The notes beneath the pieces are model-generated. The model saw only the letters and a program-made list of their open reading frames with translations. It ran no database searches and was not told the DNA's origin. A DNA stretch of 64,000 nt, taken from NCBI GenBank assembly GCA_014904845.1, contig MU119387.1, positions 46,599 through 110,598 on the forward strand, given 5' to 3'. Made by a program: the position numbers and the translations under genes. Below are positions 34,719-45,200 of the stretch, piece after piece. Position 1 is the stretch's first letter, and the number at the start of each line of letters is the position of its first letter. This stretch comes from Acephala macrosclerotiorum. Its lineage: Eukaryota; Ascomycota; Leotiomycetes; Helotiales; Mollisiaceae.

Positions 34719-35752
34719 TTACTTGAAGAGTCTCTTCCCACCAATCTTCGTTCCAAATCGTTCGACCCCACTAACGTTCTGACGTTGCCATAAACCTAGC
34801 TCACCAACCAGACCGCCGTCACCCTCTAGCATATGTCTTCTAAAAGCCTCTCGTAGATGATCTGGTAGTAGGGGTCCTCGTCTCTTCTCCTTCTCGACTG
34901 GAGTGCTGTCTTCTGCTGGTGGACTTGGCAAGCTAAGCTGTCCAGGATCTGCAGCAACCTCCACCCATTCAGTCTGCACTTTTCTCGCGCCCTCAATAAT
35001 CTCCCCAGCAAAGATTTTGGCTGCCGACTTGATGGCGAGAATGACGTTTGGTGGGACAGACTGGGAAAGGGTTTGGTTGACGATCTGCTTCATCAATAAC
35101 ATGTCCCACAACTCAAGACGAAGTAACGTACCCTGCGAACCGTAGCATCACCAAGTTTGCTACTTCTCCAAGCCTCATACCTCGAAAACTGCTCTCCATT
35201 CTTCTCAAAAGCCCTAACAAGCACCTGCCTCCTCCGTTCCTCCTTCGCCTTCTCCTCTTTAGACGCAGCATCAACATTCAACGCCATCTCCTCACCTCCA
35301 TCTTCCTCCTCCTCCTCTTCAGCCGCTGTACTTGCTCTCCTCTTCCTTCCTGCTCCACCTGCGCCATCCGCAGACACAGTACTCTTTGCCTTCTTCCCAT
35401 TCACAGAAGCTGTATCATCATTTCCTTTTCCGCCTTTACTCTTCCTTCCTTTCTTGCGCTTGGGCCCAGGACCGGAGCCAGAAACAATAGACATCGTGTC
35501 CATGCTAGGGGAGCGAGAGAACGCGGGTGTGGTACCGTTGATTTCGGGTGGGAAGGAGGTTTGTCGTAGGGGGTGGGCGGAGGAGGTTCCGGATGTGGTG
35601 GAGAGCATGGAGGCCTTTCGGCGTTTGATTGCTGGTGCGGAGGATGGCATGTCGGATTGTCTTCTTTTTGGAGGTTGGGGGAGTTGTGCGTGTGATGGGT
35701 ATGGGGGAGATATCGCGGAGGTGTAGCTGTGGTTGTAAGGTGGTGAGGCCAT
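34719..35752 (-). CDS. TAF11: TFIID subunit TAF11
   Basis: Exons 35752-35132 and 35084-34719 (47-nt intron) give 328 residues. An upstream in-frame start at 36019 is possible, but MASPPY at 35752 is the likelier N-terminus. The first 190 residues are low-complexity Pro/Ser/Lys/Glu. The conserved hTAFII28 histone-fold follows: FSRYEAWRSSKLGDATVRR, IVNQTLSQSVPPNVILAI, KIFAGEIIEGARKVQ, and the GPLLPDHLREAFRRH ending. TAF11 pairs with TAF13 in TFIID and helps TBP/TFIIA contact. Nuclear. It is divergent from the GTP cyclohydrolase gene, and TAF6 lies 3 kb away. Confidence 0.92.
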
Positions 35753-36102
35753 GTTGGCGCGTTGAGATGGGACTCGTTTGCGCGGCGAAGGTGAATGTTT
35801 GACGGGCTTTCCACTTGTAGTAATTCGCTTGCTTGACGTAGTCACTGTCAAGAGTCGGCGCAATACGTGTCGTGGATGCGAGCGTGAGTCGTTCTGATGG
35901 TGAATTTGTTGTCTCAAAGTCGCAACCACAAGGCTGTCAACGGTCTCGGAACCAGCCGACGCACGGCGGTGCATGCCAGCCAATCGTGCCAAATTAGCGT
36001 CATCGGCTTCGCAAGGCACAGCAAAAAGGTTATGAAATTTTTAGAACGACTCGCGCCCCACGTTTACAATTCTTCCGTGCTACGGTATTACTACACGTAT
36101 AA
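35753..36102. promoter_or_regulatory. Short divergent promoter, TAF11 / GTP cyclohydrolase I
   Basis: At most 350 nt separate the two divergent start codons, so both core promoters must share it. The right part is AT-rich just before the plus-strand ATG. No specific factor site is claimed. Confidence 0.45.
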
Positions 36103-37158
36103 ATGGTCCAATTTGCCAATCTTCCGTCTAAGGAACACGAGGAAGACGATGCAGAAGTTGTGAAGATGCCGAATTCTGATTCTGATGGCCCCGAGGCGAA
36201 CAATGGTTTTTTGAAGCGCAAATCAGAGGCCGAGATTGATGGAAAGAAGAAAAAGAAGAAGTCGAAGAGTGATAGAGGGTCGAGGGTCAATGGAGAAAAA
36301 GCGAGTAAGAAGAGGAAGTCTAGTGTGAGTAAACCGGCCAGAGATCCGAGAGATGAGGCCTCTCCTGCGGGACCAGAACTTGAAACTCCGGATACAAGAT
36401 CTCCAAGCCCAGTCATTGATTTCGATGGCTTGAGTAGACCGAGTAGGTTCAATTCGTTCCAGTTTGGTACACCCATTTGACAACTGCAAGGTCGAGGAAC
36501 TCGCGAACGCAAGGAAGAAACTCCTGAGCAGGCGACTGCTCGACTTCAGAGGCTCTCTGGAGCTGTCCGAACGATTCTAGAATGCCTAGGAGAAGATCCG
36601 GACCGTGAGGGACTTCTTGGCACACCAGAGCGATATGCTAAAGCTATGCTATTCTTTACAAAGGGGTACCAGGAGAATGTCCGAGATATCGTGAATAATG
36701 CTATCTTCCACGAGGGGCACAATGAGTTGGTGATCGTGAAGGACATTGAGGTTTTCAGTCTGTGCGAGCACCATATGGTACCATTTACTGGCAAGGTATG
36801 CCAATTGAGCTTGTGCGACATCAATTACAAATGCTGACAGGTGTGGCAGATGCATATCGGATACATTCCTGATCGAGATGTTATTGGCATCTCGAAGTTA
36901 CCACGAATTGCAGACATGTTCTCTCGACGACTACAGATTCAAGAGCGCCTGACCAAAGATGTTGCACACGCCATAATGGAAGTCCTCAAACCACAAGGTG
37001 TTGCCGTGGTTATGGAATCAAGCCACCTCTGCATGGTGATGAGAGGTGTAGAGAAGACCAGCGCTACGACTATCACAAGCTGTGTGCTTGGGTGCATAGA
37101 GAAGAGAGAGAAGACCAGGAATGAGTTCTTCAGCCTGGTCGGTCTGAATAGACGGTGA
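36103..37158 (+). CDS. FOL2: GTP cyclohydrolase I
   Basis: Three exons: 36103-36442, 36491-36795 and 36850-37158, 317 residues. The first intron (36443-36490, GTAGGT...CAAG) removes an in-frame TGA and joins LSRPS to [13 protein letters not shown]. The second (36796-36849) is best ended at the second AG, which restores FTGK-MHIGYIP. Catalytic zinc ligands are visible in [10 protein letters not shown] and [10 protein letters not shown]. The enzyme converts GTP to dihydroneopterin triphosphate, the first step of folate and pterin synthesis. The 110 residues before the core are Lys/Glu/Ser-rich with runs such as KKKKKKSK that look like nuclear-type basic sequence. Confidence 0.93.
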
Positions 37159-37417
37159 GCATAGATGATGGGACATAGAAAGGGGTTGGTAATCTGCATT
37201 CACGGCGTTTTGGGTTACATGGCATGAGCGATCACGGTCTTCAACAGCGGGTCTTCAACACCCATGCTCTGGGCGGCGTTTATGGTCTTAACGCCACACA
37301 ATTTTGAATTAAATTTTCAAAGGGTATCAATTAACCTGTCTTTCCCAACATTAATTCTCCATTATCATGACCCGTGTCTTTCGCTCGTCGATGCCTCTAG
37401 CCAAGGCATTGATAAAG

Positions 37418-38250
37418 TCATCGACCCTCAAACTTCCCCACCTTTGCTCCATAACTCCCTCCCTCCACCGCCTCAACACTAGGCAAAACTTCCTTCCAAA
37501 TCCTCTCTTCCACAGCATCCATCGTATCCCCCGCATTCACAATCTTCATCCTCCCATCCGGCCCTTTCAATAACTGCAAAAACAACTCCCTAACCTTCAC
37601 CTGCATCTCCCTCTTCTCATACTTCTCCTCACCATACCCACCCCTCTGCTCTGCTTGCCAAGGCTCCAGATCCAGAAAAACAACTACGTCTGGCAGTGGT
37701 AGACCGATCTCAGGATGCTTTGTCCAGTCCAGGGATAGAGTCGGATTGTTTTTTGCTGCGCTGTATACCATGCCGGAGTAGAAATACCGGTCACAGATTA
37801 TGGTGTAGCCTTTTGAGAGGGTCTCTCCTACCCATTTCCTGACGACCGTGAGCACGTGACTAGAATTGGAAAGAATGGAGGAGTTACGCTTTCTCCCAAC
37901 GGTTAGCTGAGAATAAAAGATGGATGACATGGTCATCCATATCTGTTTCGTTTTGGAGGTAGCTGCTTATCATTTGTCCGATTGTTGAGTTTCTATCTGG
38001 GCATTAAACTTAGCAAAAGCCGTGAAATCATCAGGGAGAATGAAACGTTTCTAGAATATGAGGAAGTGAAGATACCTGGAAATCTTAACGTTTTTATATT
38101 ATGGCCCAATGCATACAGCTTCGAACATAATCTTTGGACTTGTGTTGTCTTTCCTGCTCTATCCAGCCCCTCTACCACGACGAAAGCACCGCGTACAACT
38201 GAGTTTCGAGGCTCTTGCCATGAGAAGGATTCTTCTGCTGATGGCGCCAT
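37418..38250 (-). CDS. CDC8: Thymidylate kinase
   Basis: Exons 38250-38076, 37996-37888 and 37838-37418 give 234 residues. Introns are 37997-38075 (79 nt) and 37839-37887 (49 nt). The P-loop [10 protein letters not shown] is at residues 28-37; [19 protein letters not shown], the [14 protein letters not shown] block and VVFLDLEP follow in family order. It phosphorylates dTMP to dTDP for DNA synthesis. The second acceptor was picked from two because it gives the normal spacing between NRWE and DRY. Head-to-head with TAF6. Confidence 0.92.
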
Positions 38251-38735
38251 ATCGAGATTTGCAGTTGGAATATGGGAGAAGGAAATCTCAGCCGAATTTC
38301 GCTAGCCAATTCTTTTTCATCGACTTCGTGGACTTGAGGGAAGAAGATCGCGTCGGACTTTGGGAAAACGCGACGGGCACTAGCGACGTTTTTTTGGCTT
38401 CAGCCTTGCAGATTTAGAGATTTGAACCTCCAACTCCCCAACGACATTGAGAACAGTAGACGACACAACGATCTTGACGACGGTTTCGCATTCCTGGACC
38501 ACTTCAAGAAACACATAAAGGTGACGCCATTGGATTTCTGTCCAGTACATCCGAGCAAGACAAAGCCGCGCAACGAGCCCAGTTTCTACCATCGTCACCA
38601 CAGCGAATGCGCCTGCCTCCATGAGGTAACCTCGAGGGAGCTCTCAGCTCGAGCGCATAGCTTCCATCCACCGAGAAATCTGCGACTCTAATCTGCGCAT
38701 TATTGCGAACCCCAGCCACATAATATACAGCCACC
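38251..38735. promoter_or_regulatory. Divergent promoter, thymidylate kinase / TAF6
   Basis: A 485-nt gap between divergent start codons. Open frames on both strands here have no recognisable family. The TAF6 ATG has strong context (CAGCCACCATGG). Confidence 0.45.
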
Positions 38736-40156
38736 ATGGCGGACATAAAGCTGGTCTGGAACCAAGAGAACATCAAAGATGTTGCAGAATCAGTGGGCAT
38801 CGAGAAATTGAATGAAGAATCAGTGAAAGTTCTCTCACAAGAAGTCGAATACCGAGTCGGACAAGTGATTATTGAGGCAATGCGATTCATGCATGCTGGC
38901 AAGAGGACGACCTTAGGTACACAGGACATATCGCAAGCGTTGAAGGTGCTGGATGTGGAACCACTCTACGGCTACGAATCTACAAGGCCATTACGATTTG
39001 GGGAGGCGTCGTTGGGTCCTGGCCAACCGCTATTTTATATTGAAGATGAGGAGGTTGATTTCGAAAAGTTAATTAATGCGCCGTTGCCAAAGGTCCCGAG
39101 GGATGTCTCGTTCACTGGTAAGTTGCTCACTGGGAATATTAAGGTTTGATTTAACATTTTGCAGCACACTGGCTCGCCGTCGAAGGCGTCCAACCGTCGA
39201 TACCACAAAATCCAACGACCGCCGAAGCTCGCGCGAATGAATTAGTACCCAGAGGTCCTGGCGCGAACCAGACTCTTGCAGCTCTCGCAGGAAACGACAA
39301 TGTCACTTTCAAGCCTCTGGTCAAGCATGTTCTATCAAGAGAGCTCGTCCTGTTCTTCGACAAGATCAAGTCGGCCCTTCTCGACGACGGCCAGGATTCC
39401 GAGGTCATTGTCTTACGAAAATCTGCTCTAGAGAGTGTTCGCTCAGATACGGGTCTGCACCAGCTAGTACCATACTTTGTGCAATTCGTCGCGGAAAAGG
39501 TCACACATTCTCTCAAGAATATTTTTGTCCTTCAGCAAATGATGGAACTTACGCAAGCGATCACGGAGAACAAGACACTATTCATCGAGCCATACGTCGC
39601 ATCTCTCGTCCCACCAATCCTCACTTGTCTCCTCGGACGAACACTTGGTGCAGACGGATTAGACAACCTGAAGGAGCAATACCAGCTGCGAGATCTGGCA
39701 GCTTCTCTCATCGGCCATATTTCAAACAAATACTCGAAATCGAGTGGAGAACTACAAGCTCGATTAGCACGAACTTGCCTAAAGTACTTCTTAGATCCCA
39801 CAAGATCACTTGCCGAGCATTACGGAGCAATCAATGGCATTACTCTGATCGGTGGCTCAGCTGCTATCCTCACATTAGTTCTTCCAAACCTGAAACCTTT
39901 CGAATACGTCCTCACGAAGGCACAGAATGAGCGAGGAGCAAATGACGAGAGCCTGAGGATGTTAATAGGCGTTATCATGAAAGGAATCATGAGCATCACT
40001 GAGATGCCAACCCTGTTGATGAACGGCATGAATGGAAATGCCGCAGAAGGACAATTGATTGAGGAGTATTTAGGAACTACTATTGGGAGTAGGGTCGCTG
40101 CGTTGGGGAATCATAAGCTGAACAAGGCGATCCTGGATTCGAGGGAAAAGCATTAG
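38736..40156 (+). CDS. TAF6: TFIID/SAGA subunit TAF6
   Basis: Exons 38736-39117 and 39165-40156 (47-nt intron) give 457 residues. Residues 6-70 form the histone fold ([38 protein letters not shown]). The conserved [14 protein letters not shown] linker follows, then the all-helical HEAT-type domain ending near residue 430. TAF6 pairs with TAF9 in TFIID and, in fungi, also serves SAGA. Nuclear. The length is normal. Two TFIID histone-fold subunits are thus within about 3 kb of each other. Confidence 0.93.
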
Positions 40157-40531
40157 GGAACATAGGGTCTGCATGGATGGCGTACATGGCGGGAGTTTGG
40201 GAAGGGAACGCGTACCTTTGCGTCTTCGTCTGGCGTCTTGAGAAAGGCAATGGCATATTCTGCACAAATCTTATTCCGCACTTATTCCTCATCTTCTGTG
40301 ATATTAGAAGATCTTAGATACGGGAAGTTTCCCAATCTTCAATCCTATTTGGAGGATTGTCTCACTACGCTATGGCTTAAAGAGTACTTGGGCTGACAAA
40401 TTCATGTTCATATGCACTACAACATTCGCTGAGTTGCAACATTCAGTCAATATACCACAGGATTTTCCACATGCGTTATCTACAGGTTGGACTTTCTACC
40501 AAGTCTGCGATCCTCTCTTGCTCATCAACAC

Positions 40532-41292
40532 TCAAGCTTTGTACTTTCCCGCAACGAAACTAGCGGCCTGCGTCCCGTGCTTCTGCATGTAACCCAAGTG
40601 AACCCGCAAGTTGTTCCCCGGGTCACAGAACTCGTCACCGGTATCGCAATAGTATTGAATCAAACCCGCATACCCATCGCTTGTGTAGCTTGCGCTGTTT
40701 GAGCGTGGGAACATTCCGCTCTTGACGCTGGTTCCGACGTCAAAGCTTAGGTTAAGGCGGTGGGAGGAGTCGCCCATTTGGATTACTACGATGACTGGGG
40801 TTCTTTTAGCCTGTGACAGGAAGAGAAAGGAAGGGGGAGCTACTGTTCTTGCGATATTGAGCAGTGAGTCCACTGCTTGATCCACCACCAAACCCACCCT
40901 CCGAACCCAGTTGAAGATCCAAGCAACGTATCAGCAACAACCTGCGCCCCCTGCGAATACCCCATCAAAACAATCTTTCCATCAGGACAAGCCTGAGCAT
41001 AGCTCTCTATCAAAGTCATCATCGCAGTAACTCCCTGCGATTCGAGCTTTGGTAATTATATAGAGGCGGGTAGTCGACAGCTACGGAATCGGAGCCGGGA
41101 ATTTGGTTTATGACAGAGGTCGCGATGGAACTGATGATTCCTTGGCTGGCCGGATCGTTGGAGGCGCGGGCGACGATTATGTGTACTCCTGAGGCGCAGG
41201 TGGTTGATTGGCGGGTGAAGAGGGAGGGAATGGTAAATGGTGAGTGCGGAGGCCGTCGTGGCGAGGAGGAGGGGGAGGAATTTCGAGTGCAT
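40532..41292 (-). pseudogene. Decayed CE5 esterase (cutinase/acetylxylan esterase family)
   Basis: A signal peptide starts at 41292 in one frame. The frame shifts near 41240 to read CASGVHIIVARASNDPASQG and VAVDYPPL. It shifts again near 41045 into the catalytic serine block KIVLMGYSQGAQV, and again near 40900. The last block holds the catalytic Asp (DEFCDPG) and a His (HLGYMQKHG) and ends at 40532. Family members are secreted esterases acting on cutin or acetylated xylan. Three separate one-base shifts in conserved blocks make unseen introns an unlikely explanation. Confidence 0.7.
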
Positions 41293-41521
41293 TGTTGGCG
41301 GGTATTGAGTGCGATTGATGGACAGGGAGTGCGATGTCGCCAGGTAGATTGTCCCAGCTCTCATGGGACATTGAGGCCCCTTTTATCTTCTCTGTTTGCT
41401 ATCCTCGGCACAGAAGTGTGGAACTATTGACCAGACATCCTCGACCCAGTGAGAATCTGGAAGCTTGACCTAGGTGGAGATGCTTAAAAGTTCAGACGCT
41501 TCTGGAAGCTAGCTTGCTGAA

Positions 41522-41548
41522 GGCTCCATGAAGGTCTTTCATGGAGCC
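41522..41548. repeat. Perfect 11-bp hairpin
   Basis: GGCTCCATGAA and its exact inverted copy are separated by five bases, in the non-coding stretch between the CE5 remnant and the coiled-coil gene. Function unknown; it could fold in RNA or be chance. Confidence 0.5.
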
Positions 41549-42262
41549 ATGTGCCATCGGTTCTCAGATGATCAGCGGGAGCTCGACTTGAGCAAAACTT
41601 CGAGAGGAGAGTTCTCTCGTTCAAACTATTGCATTCAATCTCCAAGACTAGAAGCTCCGTATCCGCGAACTATCAACATGGAGCTCCAAAACTTGAAGAT
41701 GAAAAGGAGGAGAGCGGACTAAGCGATATGGAAACCTCCCCTTTTTCTTCAAGACCGGTTACGCTAAACTTAAGCTTAACAAACGGCCCCACGCCAGAAC
41801 GGGCCCGGTACTTGATGCTACCAATTGACACTTCTCAGGATTCCTCCTCCTATGTCTTATTGCTGGTCTCAGTACCGGACGGTGGACTTGGGGTTCTCTT
41901 TCGGGTGACATGTCCGATGAATTCAAGCTATTGAGGATGATTTGAGGGTGAGATGCCGTATTAGTGGTGGGAAAACAATTCAGGTGTTGGGACAAGGGGG
42001 ACCTCGCAGTCGTTCGTATGTTTTTGGGAAAGCTTGCGAGTTAGATTGAGCGAGTTAGGATGTCTGGGATCAGCATAGCGAAGAAAAGTCTTCCTGCAAG
42101 CAATTCGTAAGTTATGAGAGATTCGAGAAACACCAATCGTTGACCAGAACTACCTACAGAACAAGCAATAACTCAATAAATACCAAAGGACAAGGCCAAC
42201 AAAACGACGCACCCGAAGAAGACAGTCCCATCAAAATGTACTCAAACAGCAATAATACGACT

Positions 42263-43867
42263 TTACGACGAGGCAAGTCCGGACCGCTGTGTATTCCTCT
42301 TTCCCTGGAATGCAGGCTCATTCAAGGAATCCTTTTTCCGATTCGTTCGAACCTTCTCAAGCCAACACTTTGTCATGAATCGGAAGGGACGCTTTCTGGC
42401 ATCCTCATGTCGTTGATTAGAGAGTCGCAACTGTTCAAACAAACTTGCAAGCTCTCCCTCTTCTAGACCCAACTTTGCTTGCAGCGTCTCTCTCTCGGCA
42501 ACAAGCCCCAAATTCGCCACCTTCAATCGCTCCACCTCCTCACTCAGAGCAGCAGCAGATCCTGTGCGTGCAGCTAGCTCCGCGTCAAGACTTTGCAACT
42601 TGTCCGAGAGCTTCCCACCTGTCTCTTCAAGATCGGCTTTGGCCTTCCTCTCCTCTGCAAGACGGGTCTGGAGATCCTTGGCCCTATCGGAAACCTCCTG
42701 TTCATTTCTCTCGGCTTCTGCTACGCTTGCCTTAAGTGCTTCGATTGTCGTCGTGCTCTCCACAATCTGAGAGTTCAAGTTTTCAATTTCAACCAGCAGG
42801 GACGAATTCGTGCTCTCAACCTTTTCGGACTTTGTCTGAACCCCCTCGCGCGTCTTCTTCTCCTCCCCAAGCAGAAAGCTCAAGTTGTCAACCTTTTGGA
42901 GCAGGGCTAACTTCGCATTCTCCAGTGTATCGATATTGTCGGTTCTGGTCTTTAATTCTGCCTCTTGCTTCGCGATCTGTTCCGTTTGCTTCGCGATCTC
43001 TTCCTTTTGCTCCGCGATCTCTTCCTTTTGCTTCTCCCCCTGTTTTGTCGATATTACCACCATGTTTTCAAGCACTGCCACTGTGCTTTCAAGCCTTGCC
43101 ACTGTGCTTTCAAGCCCTGCCACTGTTCTTTCAAGCCCTGCGATCTGTTCCTTTTGCTCCTCTTTCTGTTTTGTCGACATTACCACCGTGTTTTCAAGCC
43201 CTTCCACCGTGCTTTCAAGCCCTGCCACTGTGTTTTCAAGCCCTGCGATGTTCTGAGCATGAATGCGGTCCTTTTCCTTCTCCTTTTTCTTCATATCTTC
43301 ACTTTCTTTCGATGCTTCAACCAAGCGATTGTCCCGATCGTTCCGCAACGCCTCAACCTTCCGACGTTCGGCCTCAAGGTTTTGACGCTCAATATGGAGT
43401 TGCCCTCCAAGGCTGATTTCGAGGCTAGACAGTTGAGTTTTATATTTCTCCACCTGAGCTTGTAGATCCGCCTTGGTTTTCTGCTCCTCCCCAATGCGCT
43501 CCTCCAACAATTGAAATTTCTCTTCTAGAGTTGGCCCTGTCGTTGCCACAGCATCAGAAATCTCCTTGAGCATGACCCTCCAGCCCTCTGCGATTCGGTA
43601 TGCTTGGTTCTGGTGGTAGTCTTGGCACAAGCTCAAACTTGCAATATCGCGCAGATAGTCCTCTGCATCTTGAGGGGGTTGTGTTTCGACCCAGTCGAGG
43701 ATGCGGCGGAGGTCATCGTATTTGACTTTTGGGATATCCCAAGCACAGCGCTTTCCATGCCTATTGGTACCGATGCAGTTCATACCCCGAGAGTACCGTC
43801 CGGTAACATCGAATCTTTTGTATGCATCCCATGTGGCCGGAGAGTCAGGTTGTGGACGAAGGGACAT
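42263..43867 (-). CDS. Cys-module coiled-coil protein (copy C)
   Basis: A single-exon protein of 534 residues from the ATG at 43867. The N-terminal module has W13-D14, C31-x9-C41, ILDWVE at 56-61, and C81-x3-H85 followed by QNQA and W96. From about residue 115 to 500 it is one long coiled coil rich in Glu, Lys and Leu, including near-perfect seven-residue repeats (residues about 207-305). The tail is basic. This is the only intact long member of the four-gene family here. No enzymatic domain is seen; a scaffold or filament role is a guess. Confidence 0.75.
   Translation of the reverse strand: MSLRPQPDSPATWDAYKRFDVTGRYSRGMNCIGTNRHGKRCAWDIPKVKYDDLRRILDWVETQPPQDAEDYLRDIASLSLCQDYHQNQAYRIAEGWRVMLKEISDAVATTGPTLEEKFQLLEERIGEEQKTKADLQAQVEKYKTQLSSLEISLGGQLHIERQNLEAERRKVEALRNDRDNRLVEASKESEDMKKKEKEKDRIHAQNIAGLENTVAGLESTVEGLENTVVMSTKQKEEQKEQIAGLERTVAGLESTVARLESTVAVLENMVVISTKQGEKQKEEIAEQKEEIAKQTEQIAKQEAELKTRTDNIDTLENAKLALLQKVDNLSFLLGEEKKTREGVQTKSEKVESTNSSLLVEIENLNSQIVESTTTIEALKASVAEAERNEQEVSDRAKDLQTRLAEERKAKADLEETGGKLSDKLQSLDAELAARTGSAAALSEEVERLKVANLGLVAERETLQAKLGLEEGELASLFEQLRLSNQRHEDARKRPFRFMTKCWLEKVRTNRKKDSLNEPAFQGKRNTQRSGLASS
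42953..43249 (-). repeat. Heptad-repeat array inside the coiled-coil gene
   Basis: Units such as GLENTVA, GLESTVE and GLERTVA recur back to back, then switch to QKEEIAEQ/KQTEQIAK-type units. Nucleotide copies are near identical (the CTTTCAAGCCCTGCCACTGT word on the plus strand recurs), so the array probably grew by recent slippage in steps of 21 nt. Confidence 0.8.
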
Positions 43868-45200
43868 GATAGCGAGTAACGGAGTTTCGATATTCAAATT
43901 CAGCGAGAAGAATAGTTAAGAGTAATATGGAGAGGATTCGGTGACACGAAACCGAATCCTTTTGTAAATCGCAGCACAACAAAATGATCGCGTCGCGATA
44001 CTGAGGCTGGGCACACGAAGTCAGACAAGGCGTATCAGCATTCAATATTTGGAAGTTCGCCCAACAACGCCACAAATCGCAAGATTGCGCAAGCGCTCAA
44101 TAACAGCCAAGGCCTCGGTGTACTTTTTAGTCTCTGCGATTGAGGAAAACGGCCCAGCGGAAACCTCGGGACAGCTTTCGACCATGAAAATGTGCCACAC
44201 TATTCGGAGGAATTCCTTCGTACGGCAGCAAAGTCAGAAGTCACAAGGGACCAGATGGAACCACTCCAGTTGCGGTTTCTGTGAGAAGAAGAGGAAAAGA
44301 TCAGCCAATACCTGCATGCACCAGCCCAATACCTAGGCGGTCAATCTCCACGTGATCCTCCCCCTCCACGAATTCACCCGCGAACGGAAGGCTGAGTGAC
44401 CGCAACGCCAAAGGACGAAAGGTATGCAAGCCTCTTCACATTGAAGGAATAAGCGGCCCAGTAAGAAATCCACATATCCTTTCTTTAGGTTTCAAGATAC
44501 GCCACAACAGTTCTTCCCCGCTACTCGTCTCAAGAGGGCGGCTCGCTAAGCGCCAGTATCACCAATTTTGGAACAAAAACCCCCACATTTCGTCTAAAAG
44601 TGGTGTGCTCATCCAATATTTCGAATGTGTGCATGCAGGCAGGGACACAGCCACCGCCAACATCCAACCCCCACGCGTTAATTGCTAGGTAGGTGAAAGG
44701 CAGGCATTGTGCGGGGCAGAAACCACTTCCTATCAACACCTGGACCAGCTCATGAACTTGGGTTCAAGGTTTACACAGCGTCAAGGTTTACACAGCGTCA
44801 AGCGGATCAATCTCGTCATCGATGAATTTTGCAGAATGGACCCCCCAAAAAGAAAAGAGCCATTCCTCACAACCTGTCTCCATCGTTAATTCCGAGAATT
44901 CCGGTCTGTTCCCTGTTATTCCAACCCGCGTCTGAAAGTCACACGGCATCTGCTACGGCTGGTGCTACTTCAAAGTTGTCAATGGTGGATATTTCTCCCA
45001 GTACTTCAAACTCTTTGCTCTAGTCCTGGGAGTTGTCGCTGAGCCCTTGGATAGTATTGAGATCCTGATCGCTTGAATACACATGCTAAGGTGCTCGATG
45101 GAGCACGGACAACGGCCTTCAGCGTGGTTACAGAACCAAGATCAAATCACCATAATACAGCTGCGAAAATTTTTGAGTATGAAATGTCTAAATCAAAATT
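43868..45200. other. Intergenic stretch with a short tandem repeat
   Basis: No supported gene. At 44764-44802 a 17-nt unit (TCAAGGTTTACACAGCG) is repeated just over twice. Confidence 0.5.

Noticed and set aside
36103..36480. Separate Lys-rich protein ending at a TGA at 36478-36480
   Set aside because: The TGA lies in a well-formed 48-nt intron; splicing joins this part to the GTP cyclohydrolase core in frame.
38380..38622. 80-codon minus-strand frame with a basic C-terminus between CDC8 and TAF6
   Set aside because: It begins with ATG and looks coding-like at its end, but no family was recognised and it fills a divergent promoter; kept as unproven.
42736..43465. Long plus-strand frames rich in Phe/Leu/Cys opposite the coiled-coil gene
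   Set aside because: They mirror the heptad repeats on the other strand and have no independent support.
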